64,000 nt of DNA from Tolypocladium sp. Sup5 PDA-1 (Eukaryota > Ascomycota > Sordariomycetes > Hypocreales > Ophiocordycipitaceae). The stretch spans positions 186,001 through 250,000 of the forward strand of contig JPHH03000033.1 of NCBI GenBank assembly GCA_000750105.3, written 5' to 3'. This document shows, in pieces, positions 21,420-30,319 of this stretch. Numbering within the stretch: position 1 is the first letter of the stretch; each line of letters begins with the position of its first letter. A model generated the notes under the pieces. That model ran no database searches and had not been told where the DNA came from. It worked only from the letters and a program-made list of their open reading frames with translations. Made by a program: the position numbers and the translations under genes.

Positions 21420-22605
21420 TAGAAATTGGCCCCTTACAGGTCTACACTCCTGCGCTCGTATTTAGCTCCACGCGCAGTCTCATCCGGGAGCTCTTCCACA
21501 AGGAAGAGCCGGACTGGATTGCCATAAAGCCACAAGTAGAAAGAGACTGGAAGTATCTGCCTCAAAACCCTCGAGGGTCATGGTAGCGGCGTGAGCTCTC
21601 TCCATAGACCATCGGCTCGCATCTGCTTCTGACCACAAGATAGGTAATCAAGGTCTGGGACGTGACTATCGGTTCGTGCCTGCAAACACTCGAGGGTCAT
21701 GATGACGACGTAACCTCGATTTCTTTCTCTCCGACAAAACAACCAGTGGCTTGTGTCGGCTTCAATGGACGCAACGGTCAAGATCTGGCACACGGCGTCA
21801 GGTTCATGCCTGCAGACGCTCGGGGCCACGATCGCTGGGCATGGTCAGTTGGCCTCTCGCCAAACGGCCACTGGCTTGCCTCGGCTTCCAGAGACTGAAC
21901 AATCAAGATCTGGAATGCGCCCACCACGGGTGTATACGAATGCACGGGGACGCTTCGAGGTCAGGAAAATGGGGTGAACTCGGTTGTCTTTTCGACGGAT
22001 AATCGGCTCATTGCATCGGCTTCAAACTACGAAACCATCAAAATCTGGGACTCGGCGGCCTCGGACGCAGGGTCATCCACACGGACGCTCAGGGGACACG
22101 GTGGCTGCGCAAGCTCGGCCGTGTTCAGCCCCGACGGCCAGCTGGCGGCGTCGACGTCGCGCGACGCCACGGTCAAGATCTAGGAAACAGCTTCAGGCGC
22201 GTGTGTGCGGACGCTGGAGGGTCACGGTGGCTAGGTCGGCCTTTGTAGTCTCGCCAGACAGCCTGCGGCTCCATGTCGCCTCCGTTTCGCGCGATGCGAC
22301 GATCAGGGTCTGGGATGCAGCCACGGGCAGTTGCCTGCAGACCCTCATGGGCCACGGTGACTGGGTGAACTCCATCGTCACCTCCGGAGATGACCAACAG
22401 CTCGTCTCGGCTTCGTCCGACAACACGATCAAGATCTAGAATGGGACTACGTTGGGCTCTCTCGTGCAGACCCTCGACGGCCACGGCCAGTGCATCAAAT
22501 CAGTTGCCTTCTCTGTGGACGCGTTGCGGCTCGCCTCGGCTTCACGAGGCAAGACAATTAGGATCTGGGATGTGGCTACCCGAGAACCACCAGGCAGCCA
22601 ACTAC
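21420..22605 (+). pseudogene. Relic of a NACHT-WD40 (NWD-type) receptor
   Basis: The 5' part reads IEIGPLQVYTPALVF then RSLIRELFHKEEPDWI, the linker that in fungal NWD receptors sits between the NACHT module and the WD40 propeller. It is followed by at least five WD40 units with the hallmarks SCLQTLEGH and KIWD. The units lie in several frames and carry stops. At 22180-22182 and 22436-22438 the expected TGG (Trp of KIW) is TAG. The NACHT part is absent upstream. These are STAND receptors used in fungal non-self recognition; this copy is dead. TGG to TAG fits C-to-T change on the opposite strand at CpA, the RIP pattern, but only a few sites were checked. Confidence 0.8.
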
Positions 22606-22616
22606 GATGCTCAACA

Positions 22617-22772
22617 AATCTCGGCTGCCCCAAGTCCATATCAGTGTCCACAATGCCAGAAGTATCTTAGCAGCCAGAGACATATGACGTGAGTTCTTCC
22701 CCAACGTCCATCTTTCACATGACATTTACAAAGGCATGCAGTCGTCATCTTAATCAGCACAATCGTTGTTGA
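22617..22772 (+). pseudogene. Single C2H2 zinc-finger fragment
   Basis: A segment ending at 22688 encodes YQCPQCQKYLSSQRHM. A 53-nt candidate intron (GTGAGT..GCAG, 22689-22741) then joins TRHLNQH and a stop at 22770-22772. Spliced, it gives a canonical C-x2-C-x12-H-x3-H finger. The frame differs from that of the WD40 relic in front of it. It may be the last exon of an older gene or a remnant. Low confidence. Confidence 0.35.
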
Positions 22773-23481
22773 CGGTCCATAGGAAGTAGTAGGCACATAA
22801 AGGACCTGATGGGGAGCTGAAGCCAAATTCCCATCACTGTGGGACGTTGCGGTCGAAAATCCAGCTATGTTAAGGAAAGGCTCTTTGATACGGAGCAATG
22901 GTCACTTGGATAATTCTTCTCATGTACATATCGTAGAGTCTCCTACAAGACTATGGTTCAGGCTTGGGGTGGCCAGGGAGTTGGAGTGGTGCATTTGCGT
23001 GGATTTCTTGTTACGGTTTCGGCACAGGATCGGAGCGATGGATGCGAGACATTCCGACGCAGGGCCAGCGTACTTGGATCTGCTATTCTACCGCCCAGGG
23101 CGTGCCCACTCCGCACACGGTATGCTACAGTATGGTTCAGTACAGAAGTGAGCGTGTCCGTTCTGTCTCTGTCCGAGGAAAAGATCCGTAAAGGGTAAGT
23201 TCAAAGCCATAAAGTCCTAAATCGGAGTGCCGGTCGCCGCGCCTCCGATTCTTCTGTGGTTTAGGTCCAGAGTGCTTAAAGATACCAAAGCGCCATCCCG
23301 TCGCCATAATAGGGGACCCGTTCGTAATGCAGCGCAAGGCGAGCCGCTGACTTAGACGCTGTCGATCCTTCCTACACCCAACCCAGCTAATCCCATCCTC
23401 ACTCCCGACCACCTCAACCTGTCCTCTAGAAACCCCATTGCCATCCAAAACGTTTTAACCCCTCCATGGCATGCGCCACGT
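22773..23481. other. Intergenic region
   Basis: This 700-bp stretch has only short ORFs lacking any recognisable family feature. Nothing supported. Confidence 0.5.
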
Positions 23482-24348
23482 TCAAGAGGATGCGTCGCTG
23501 CTTTGTGTTGGAAGCCAGGAATCTAGCTGGCCTTGTGGAGCTGGCCTCTCGGACTTTAGCTTCGCTGCAAGTCGCTCGTTGACCTTGAGCAGCATGCCAT
23601 CGACGCCAGGAGGCTTGGTAATGTAGCGGTCCGTATCGTACTCCAAAACCAGTCGCGCCACCTCCCTGCGGTTGTAGCCAGACGAACACGCTCCGCTTTC
23701 GAGGTGATGCAGCATCGCGGAAGGTGCAGGAAACCTTGCCTTGCACGATTCTGCAACGCATCGAAATTTGCCCAAGGGACGGTGTTTCAGGGAGCTGAGG
23801 TGTTGTTGCAACGAAGTGGCAGATGCAAAGTTCCGACAACACTGCTGACAACGGCTCGACGTTCTGTCATGCACCTTATCCCGTAAGCGCTGATTCAGAG
23901 CGTCGTCATCACGGAACCGGCGATTGCATTCGGGATAGAAGCAAACAAGTGAACGCCGCTGATGGACTTCAAGACGAAGATGTTTCTCAAATGACAGATT
24001 GCTGGAAAAGTTTCGTTCACAGTCACAGCACCGGAACTCGGTTGAGTGTAGCGAGCTCTGCAAATGCACCGTCAACGCCGGACTGCTAGGAAAGAAACTG
24101 TTGCACTCTCCACAATAGCAGTGTTTCAACCTTCATTGGTGTTCCGCCAAAGCTTTCTTTGTTTGGCAATCTTGGCTGCAATGAGGACATTTCCAGTTGT
24201 GTAAAGCATCGCCATGGTCTTGAAGACCTTGAAGGCTTTTGAATCTTTTGTGACAGTTGCGGCAAGCAAAATGACGCGCTGCCTGTTTGTGTTGGCGAAG
24301 GCCTTCGGCAGAGCCGAAAGACTTTTTGCAAGAGTCACAAGAGTGCAT
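23482..24348 (-). pseudogene. Multi-finger C2H2 protein interrupted by one in-frame TGA
   Basis: One continuous minus-strand frame of 288 codons from the ATG at 24348 (MHSCDSCKKSFGS) to the stop at 23482, broken only by TGA at 24133-24135 (context CAC CAA TGA AGG). About eight C2H2-type fingers are seen in order: CDSCKKSF, CRNCHKRF, CPHCSQDC, CGECNSFF, CCDCERNF, CFYPECNRRF, CQQCCRNF and CVAESCKARF, each with downstream His residues. The part after the stop has no early ATG, so it is not an independent gene. It resembles the zinc-finger proteins expanded in ascomycetes. Either a recent nonsense mutation, readthrough, or a sequencing error. Confidence 0.75.
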
Positions 24349-25302
24349 AGTTCGGCTTATAGCGGGGGGGGAGCGAGGGTTGAGTAGAGCTGAGTGAATG
24401 TCTTTTGTGGTGGGTGGTGGGGAGGAAGGAGGGTTGGGACTCAGGCGGACGGGACATTGGTGCGGTGGAGCGCAACCATATACACGGTGGCATTCTCGGC
24501 CTGACCATCCTCGCCTCCCTCGCAGTATACGATTTCGACGTCTGATGAAGGAACTCACGACGGGATATGAGGGTCGACCTGAAAGTCGGTAACGACATCA
24601 TCTCAGACAGTGTTGAGCGCTGACGACAGCAGGAGGCAAACAACCTATGTAACTTTCCTCTTAGGAGCAGTGGGCTGATTGGAAATGTCGTAGCGAAACA
24701 GGACGAGCTTTGGGAGACAGTGAACTTGACGTAGTTGCTCCAGTGAACCACGGCCTTGCCCTTTGTGCCGTATTCGGGTCGTATGGATAACGCATCCTTG
24801 AGCTAGAGGCTATCGAGGCTGAGGGCCCGTCTGCTTGCCTGGATGGCGTCTCCACTCGGTCACTATCGCGTCCGGAGCACGTAGTCATCATCAGAGGGTG
24901 TTCCGGTACGAATACCCACTGCACCTATATAGTGCCACATTACGTGGATTTGCAGAGACCTTCCGTACCGGATAGTCGAGTCCTTGAGCCTGAGGGTGTG
25001 CGTAGTCTCTTGACCTTTCTATTGGTCTACTTTCCTTGCGTCTTCCTGCGATGACCGAATGTTCGTGTTAATTAAATGCCATTCTCGGCCGACCTCTGAC
25101 CAGCCAAAAGCTCCACGAACCAACGGCCCAACCCGCACTCGCAAGCACCTCCAATGATGAAATACATCTCGATCTAACTGCACGCTGCACCGTTGAGGCA
25201 CAATTGGTGGCAGTCCGCGGGCCAGCGTGAACAAACTGCATCTATCTGAAGCTCGGCACAAGACACGATAACGTTAGGTCGATAGGTGTAGAGACAGACT
25301 GT
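24349..25302. other. Intergenic region
   Basis: This 950-bp stretch begins with the promoter side of the zinc-finger gene (a pyrimidine-rich stretch on the minus strand near 24360-24440). No other gene or repeat was recognised. Confidence 0.45.
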
Positions 25303-25518
25303 CATGCATGTGGGGATATAACAGCAAAGTAAAAAATCTCGTCTTGAGAGAGGCATGCATGACTCCAACCTGCGCCAAACAACGAAGCGTCCAATAGAGC
25401 GTCCTCCAATGGAGGGTTATGCATGTGGGAATATAACAGCAACATGAAACTCTCGCCTTGAGAGGCATGCACCTGCGCTAAATATTGAAGTGTTCAACAA
25501 AGCGTTCTCAAAGGGAGG
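25303..25518. repeat. Diverged direct repeat, two units of about 110 bp
   Basis: Unit A (about 25303-25416) and unit B (about 25418-25518) both start with GCATGTGGGRATATAACAGC. They share the blocks CTTGAGAG..GGCATGCA and CCTGCGC, then diverge with small gaps. The two copies lie head to tail, just downstream of the histone-like pseudogene. Confidence 0.65.
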
Positions 25519-25664
25519 CGGACACTGTCGCGGCCCCGTAAATACAGTACGCAGTCGGCAGCAGAAGCGAAAGCCGCCTTCCTGAGGATATAGTAGCAGG
25601 TACACCAAACGCCGCGGGGCCAACCGGACTCCCTTGAATCAGCCGTGAGCACCATCCGTCTTCA

Positions 25665-26236
25665 TCATCCCAGGCCGGCCCAGATACCTCGGATGCGCCT
25701 CGCAAGCTGTATGTCCTTTGGCATTATCGTCACTCTCTTGGCATGAATGGCGCAGAGCTGAGCATCCTCGAACAAGTGGACCATGAAGGCCTCGGCAGCT
25801 TCTTGCAGGCATTGGACTGGCTCTGCCACCGGAACTCGCGTCCCCTCGGACGGCAGCCCATGCCGATTTCACGAACCTGAACTTCTTTCTGTTAGTGCAC
25901 ACGTCACTTTGAGAAAATAGGGCCGGCTACGGTATCCAGACTGACCAAGCGCATGAAGGGCAGTCTGAGTAATAGTAGGTTGGTGCTGCTCTGGTATCGC
26001 CTGATTTCTCGAAGGGCGACCGTGCCAGGCCGATAGCGTCTCAGATTGTGTCTTATGGGGATCGAGTCGCCGGCTTTGACGAGAAGAGGTCATGAGTCAG
26101 CTCTGGGGCCAGTGTGCAGCGGGAGGGAGCACACCTAACCGCGCTTGTGCTTGCGTGCGTACACACCTTGAACATCTCCCGGGCGGGAGCGGCGCGTTGC
26201 GGATCCGCCGGCCGATCTTCTATGCTTGGGAGCCAT
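25665..26236 (-). pseudogene. Centromeric histone H3 (CENP-A/CenH3)-like gene with a frameshift
   Basis: Exons 26167-26236, 25946-26073 and 25665-25876 fit GT..AG introns. Exon 1 encodes a basic tail (MAPKHRRSAGG). Exon 2 has the H3 core start [17 protein letters not shown] followed by LPFMRL, and exon 3 continues VREI..FRWQSQ. The frame then shifts near 25813-25819 and resumes as [20 protein letters not shown] and [20 protein letters not shown], ending GIWAGLG-stop. The Trp in RWQS and the W-x-G-L-G C-terminus are fungal CenH3 features rather than canonical H3. CenH3 builds the centromeric nucleosome, so a broken copy should be a second copy, or the break is a sequencing error. Confidence 0.82.
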
Positions 26237-26680
26237 GTTGCGCACGGACGAAAAGGCAGCAAGAGCTATCAAGGAGAAACCATTGATATTGAAGTTGAGC
26301 GCCGTCGCGATCTGGAAATGATGGCGAGAGTCGGCGTCGAGTCGAGGGTGCTCTGAACCTAACTGGCAAATGGATTGGCGAGGCACCAGATCGCTAGAGA
26401 GCTATGGCCTCCTCGCTGTTTAATGGTCCCGAAAAGGGACGGCGATGGCGACGAAAGCTGCCACAATTTATCTTGAGCCGTGTCGATGCGATGCGACGGG
26501 CGCGACGGCGAAAAGGTAAATAAGAGGGAGGCACTTCGCGCGATAGTGGCCCCGGACGCATCGCGTCTCTCGAGGGATCGCAAGAAGCTCAGGCCACCAG
26601 CGACTGGGCACAGATCATGTAGGCGTCGACCATGTTAGTCCATGACCTTGTATGGTGGCAACGAGACCAGGATCAGATCA

Positions 26681-26688
26681 CCCAGTGT
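26681..26688. repeat. Left target-site duplication of the hAT element
   Basis: CCCAGTGT lies directly outside the left terminal repeat and is repeated exactly at 29823-29830. Eight bases is the standard target duplication for hAT transposons. Confidence 0.93.
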
Positions 26689-26700
26689 CAGCGCTCATCA
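26689..26700 (+). repeat. Left terminal inverted repeat of the hAT element
   Basis: CAGCGCTCATCA, the exact reverse complement of 29811-29822. Confidence 0.93.
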
Positions 26701-26984
26701 CAGATCAACTCAATCAATCAATCATCCCAATCAAATCAATCAAATCAGCCCAGTCTTACGTTCAATCAAATCAATTCCAGTGATTTGAAAGTTGACATGA
26801 TTTGGTTAAGTTGATATATACTATGCTGTAGTTACCCGAAGTGCCATCAATGAATGACCTGTCCTGCCTGGTCCCTACCCTACAGAACGTAATCACAGAT
26901 GGATGCTACTTACTCAACCACATAATATAGCAGTAAGATTAGGTACCTACTATCGCCGGCCGGGCCAACCCGGGGCTAGCTAGG

Positions 26985-29657
26985 ATGACGCGGTTACGCG
27001 CCTTCGCCACCCTGCGCGACGCGTCAACTTCGCCGTCACGACATAACATCAACGACGAGATGTCGCACTTACAAACACCGTCTACTCCGTCGAGTCTTTC
27101 GCCAGAGGTTTCAACACCATGCCCCACTTCACTCTTTCCTTCTGCGTTCTCGCGACTATCACAACCAACGACCGTGGCCAAGCAACTCGAGGAGGCTGCT
27201 GTCCAAGATCTGCCCGTTAACCCTACTATTGAGGATCTACCCAAGATCGTCTGGAAGAACCGCCGCTTTGTCCAAGAAGCTTCGCTAGCCCGGAAGGGTG
27301 CAAAGGGTAGAAAGAGCTGGATTAGGTCACATGGCATGTTTTTCATCGAATTGAATAACCAGGATCAGCCAATCGGTAATGTCTGGTGCTGCAGTCGTTG
27401 CGATACGAAGGGCCGGCCGGAATTCTTCTCAGTACAAGCCACATCTTCAGCAGCAGATCATCTTCGCAAGTACGTATCCGCCCCTGGACCAACAAATCCA
27501 TCTACTGACTCGCCTAGATTTCACCGGATCACCCCGACGAGCCAGTCAAGCCCCAGCGACGACGATAGCGCGATCGATACCCATTCCTGTGCACCTCCCA
27601 AACGACCGCGGCTTGACCAGAGCATGATACCAAAAGCAAAGGTCAAAGCTATACAAGAACTCAGTGTTGGGTTCGTCATTGACAGCGATGTGCCATTTAC
27701 AATTTTTGAGCACAAGTTTCTGAAGGAGCTTTTCTACCGATTCGACCATGAATTAGCGCTCCAGATCCCCTGGAGTAGCAGTTCTATAACCAGAGAGCTT
27801 CAGAGGATCTTCGAGTCCAAAATCGATGTTATCAGAGCGGAGCTGGGTACTGCGCTCACGAAAATACACATCAGCTTCGATCTCTGGACATCGCCAAACC
27901 GCCTTTCGATAATGGCTGTGTTTGCGCACTTCATCGACAAAGTCGGGTACCAACAATCCAGGTTGCTGGCCCTACGCCGTCAATTTGGTACTCACAATGG
28001 CGAGAACCTTGCGCATACTTTGTTCGGCATTGTCCAACAGTGGGAGATTGGTGGGCGGGTTGGAACGGTCATGTCTGACAATCTGAAGGCGAACGACACC
28101 TGTTTGTCCTATTTCTTCAGGCAGCTTGACCCGTCGATCAAAGCGGCTGATATAAAGGCCCATCGGATGCGCTGCTATGGCCATATTCTCAATCTTGTTG
28201 CGCGCGCGTTTCTTTTCGGCAAAGATGCCGACTCTTTCGAGCTAGAGTCAGACATCAACGGCATGAGAGGTCTTGCGGAGCAAGACCTTCGTCATTGGCG
28301 TTCAAAGGGCCCAATTGGAAAGCTCCACAATATCGTCAAATTCATCAGATCGTCACCTCAACGCAGCGAATATTTCAAGCGCATCGCTCACGAGCAGGAG
28401 TACGAGGGGTACCGTCTTTCCGAGGAATCAACCGCCGAGCTTGAGGTCGTGCTGGATAATGAGACGCGGTGGAACTCTACTTATATGATGATTGAGAGGG
28501 CTCTGCGGAAGCAGACTGACATTAGGGCTTTCATCTTTGCGCTCGAGGGCGAGCAAGACGAGGCAAAACGAATCCCTGCTGATGATATCTTATCCAACGA
28601 GGATTGGCGCGTTCTTGGCGAGGTCAACGAGATCCTTAAGCCTCTATACTTTCAGACGATGCGGACGCAAGGTTGGGGTAAAGGCGACAGCCATGGGCGG
28701 CTGTGGGAAGTCCTGGTTGGAATGGAATACCTGCTCGAACATTTCGAGGACTGGAAAGGCTTTTACAACGAGGTAACAACCAAGACAATAAGGGAGACGA
28801 ATCTAGACGATCTTGAGCCGATTGGTCTGAGGGAATTCGAAAGCCGGCCGACCCGTGCCCGTCGCCGCCCTGCTCGCTTTGATGACGAGATATATATGGT
28901 TCAACAGCGAAGTCAAACGTCAAGATTTACGGTAGCTGCCTTGCCAGAGCATTCCCGGACCGAACATGACTCGCTTGATAAGTCACCGTCGCATGAGATC
29001 TCCCAGAAGAGCTCGTTACCCGCAGATCATCGAGCGTATATCCGGGCATCTATCAACAACGGCTGGAAGAAGCTGGACGAGTATTACAATAAGCTCGGAG
29101 AGTCTCCCTTGTTTGCGGCAGCAGTTATTCTTCATCCGAGATTTGGCATCAGCTGGTTGGAGGCTACTTGGGTGACTGAGGAACAATTAGCCTGGGTTCG
29201 TGATGCAAAGGCGGGCATGAAGGACTACTTTGCGCGGTGGTATCAGACGAACCAGCAGAATGACAAGGAACAGTCGAAGCCTGCCTCAATGGGAACGGGC
29301 AAGAAGGACGATCACTATACGCAGTGGATTAACAGCAGAACGAAAAAGGCATTTGCAACGAGCGGCAGTGTCAGCGAGTTGGACAAGTACCTCCGCCTTG
29401 AGCCACAAGACACACAAGAGCCGATCCAGTGGTGGAGAGACCATAAGCATACTTTCCCGGCATTAAGCAGCTTTGCCTTGGACGTCTTTGCCATTCCGGC
29501 GATGGCAACTGACTGCGAGAGGCAGTTCAGCCTGGCCAAGTTGACGCTAACATCACAAAGGCTCGCCATGGGGGCTGATACGCTGGAGCGAGTTCATTGT
29601 CTGAAGAATTGGGTCCGACATGGTGGGGTGAAGCTGGGGAGTTGGGGAGGGAATTAA
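26985..29657 (+). CDS. hAT transposase with BED zinc finger
   Basis: 890-codon open frame from the ATG at 26985. Near residues 134-165 a BED-type finger begins with CSRC, and its His pair (HLRKFH) is completed only if a 48-nt in-frame intron (27470-27517) is removed, giving 874 residues. Next come the RNase H-like core with the first acidic motif (HISFDLWTSP), the second (VMSDNLKAND) and the conserved DNETRWNSTY. The C-terminal hATC dimerisation block has WWRDHKHTFPALSSFALDVF, then AMATDCERQFS, closing with LKNW. Full length with no stop. It cuts and pastes the element by recognising the terminal repeats. Confidence 0.93.
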   Translation: MTRLRAFATLRDASTSPSRHNINDEMSHLQTPSTPSSLSPEVSTPCPTSLFPSAFSRLSQPTTVAKQLEEAAVQDLPVNPTIEDLPKIVWKNRRFVQEASLARKGAKGRKSWIRSHGMFFIELNNQDQPIGNVWCCSRCDTKGRPEFFSVQATSSAADHLRKYVSAPGPTNPSTDSPRFHRITPTSQSSPSDDDSAIDTHSCAPPKRPRLDQSMIPKAKVKAIQELSVGFVIDSDVPFTIFEHKFLKELFYRFDHELALQIPWSSSSITRELQRIFESKIDVIRAELGTALTKIHISFDLWTSPNRLSIMAVFAHFIDKVGYQQSRLLALRRQFGTHNGENLAHTLFGIVQQWEIGGRVGTVMSDNLKANDTCLSYFFRQLDPSIKAADIKAHRMRCYGHILNLVARAFLFGKDADSFELESDINGMRGLAEQDLRHWRSKGPIGKLHNIVKFIRSSPQRSEYFKRIAHEQEYEGYRLSEESTAELEVVLDNETRWNSTYMMIERALRKQTDIRAFIFALEGEQDEAKRIPADDILSNEDWRVLGEVNEILKPLYFQTMRTQGWGKGDSHGRLWEVLVGMEYLLEHFEDWKGFYNEVTTKTIRETNLDDLEPIGLREFESRPTRARRRPARFDDEIYMVQQRSQTSRFTVAALPEHSRTEHDSLDKSPSHEISQKSSLPADHRAYIRASINNGWKKLDEYYNKLGESPLFAAAVILHPRFGISWLEATWVTEEQLAWVRDAKAGMKDYFARWYQTNQQNDKEQSKPASMGTGKKDDHYTQWINSRTKKAFATSGSVSELDKYLRLEPQDTQEPIQWWRDHKHTFPALSSFALDVFAIPAMATDCERQFSLAKLTLTSQRLAMGADTLERVHCLKNWVRHGGVKLGSWGGN
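27470..27517 (+). other. Optional 48-nt in-frame intron in the transposase gene
   Basis: Starts GTACGT, has CTGAC near its 3' end and ends CCTAG. Its length is a multiple of three and it contains no stop, so both retained and spliced mRNAs encode full-length protein. Splicing gives HLRKFH (H-x4-H) after CSRC, a proper BED finger. Retention separates the second His by 16 residues. Confidence 0.65.
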
Positions 29658-29810
29658 GTCGTAGGGGACGGCGAAAGACCCTCGTATACCAGGTGTACAG
29701 GTCGCCCATACAGTTGATTGGGAGGAGTCAATCAAATCAAATCAATCAATTTGGACCGGAAACCTGTCAATCAAATCAACTTTGGGGCCAAAGTTGATTT
29801 GATTGATTTA

Positions 29811-29822
29811 TGATGAGCGCTG
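29811..29822 (-). repeat. Right terminal inverted repeat of the hAT element
   Basis: TGATGAGCGCTG on the plus strand, the exact complement of the left end. Confidence 0.93.
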
Positions 29823-29830
29823 CCCAGTGT
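29823..29830. repeat. Right target-site duplication of the hAT element
   Basis: CCCAGTGT, identical to 26681-26688. Confidence 0.93.
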
Positions 29831-30319
29831 CCTGCCTTCTTGTTGGTTTGTAACACTATGTTATACGTACTATAATAAAGACTATACTAAAACACAAAAT
29901 TCACGCGCCGTGAAGCGAGAAGATGAAGTCCATCGGCAGATCTTGGCTTTTTCTATCTCGCACGATCACTGCACCGTCAGAATCCATGGCCACTATCCGG
30001 TAATAGATGGAAGTGACATCAAGTAATATCGCTACCCAATCCACAAATTCGCAGTTGCGCATATTTTTATTCTTCGTTGTGAAAATTAAGGATAAAGTTA
30101 GGTACTGGATACTGAATATGTCGAATCTCAGGGCTGCTATGTGCCTTTAGTCTATCCTGCCTGTCTATACTTCACATAGTCATATGTCTCGATCTATGTG
30201 GTTCAGAAGTAATCGTTTACCGAGCTGATCGGCTAAAACATCGTCTTGCGCGGCACCGAAATCAAATATCTTGTATGTCTCCTTGTCAGCGTTGCAACAT
30301 AGAAATCGAAGGATCATAG
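29831..30319. other. Intergenic region
   Basis: This 490-bp AT-richer stretch between the transposon and the Cdc4-like relic contains nothing recognisable. Confidence 0.5.

Larger units (their letters stand above)
26689..29822 (+). mobile_element. Complete hAT-family DNA transposon (3134 bp)
   Basis: Bounded by a perfect 12-bp inverted repeat, CAGCGCTCATCA at 26689-26700 and its complement at 29811-29822, and by an exact 8-bp target duplication. Both ends carry many copies of AATCAAATCAATC-like motifs (26709-26780 left, 29716-29806 right), which look like subterminal transposase-binding repeats. One long transposase ORF lies inside. Perfect ends plus an open ORF suggest recent, perhaps current, mobility. 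Related to the Ac/Restless group as I recall it; Restless was described in a hypocrealean fungus. Confidence 0.95.

Noticed and set aside
26681..26693. CAGTG first taken as the outer end of the hAT inverted repeat
   Set aside because: CCCAGTGT is a direct, not inverted, repeat at both ends and is better explained as the 8-bp target duplication; the inverted repeat starts at CAGCGCTC.
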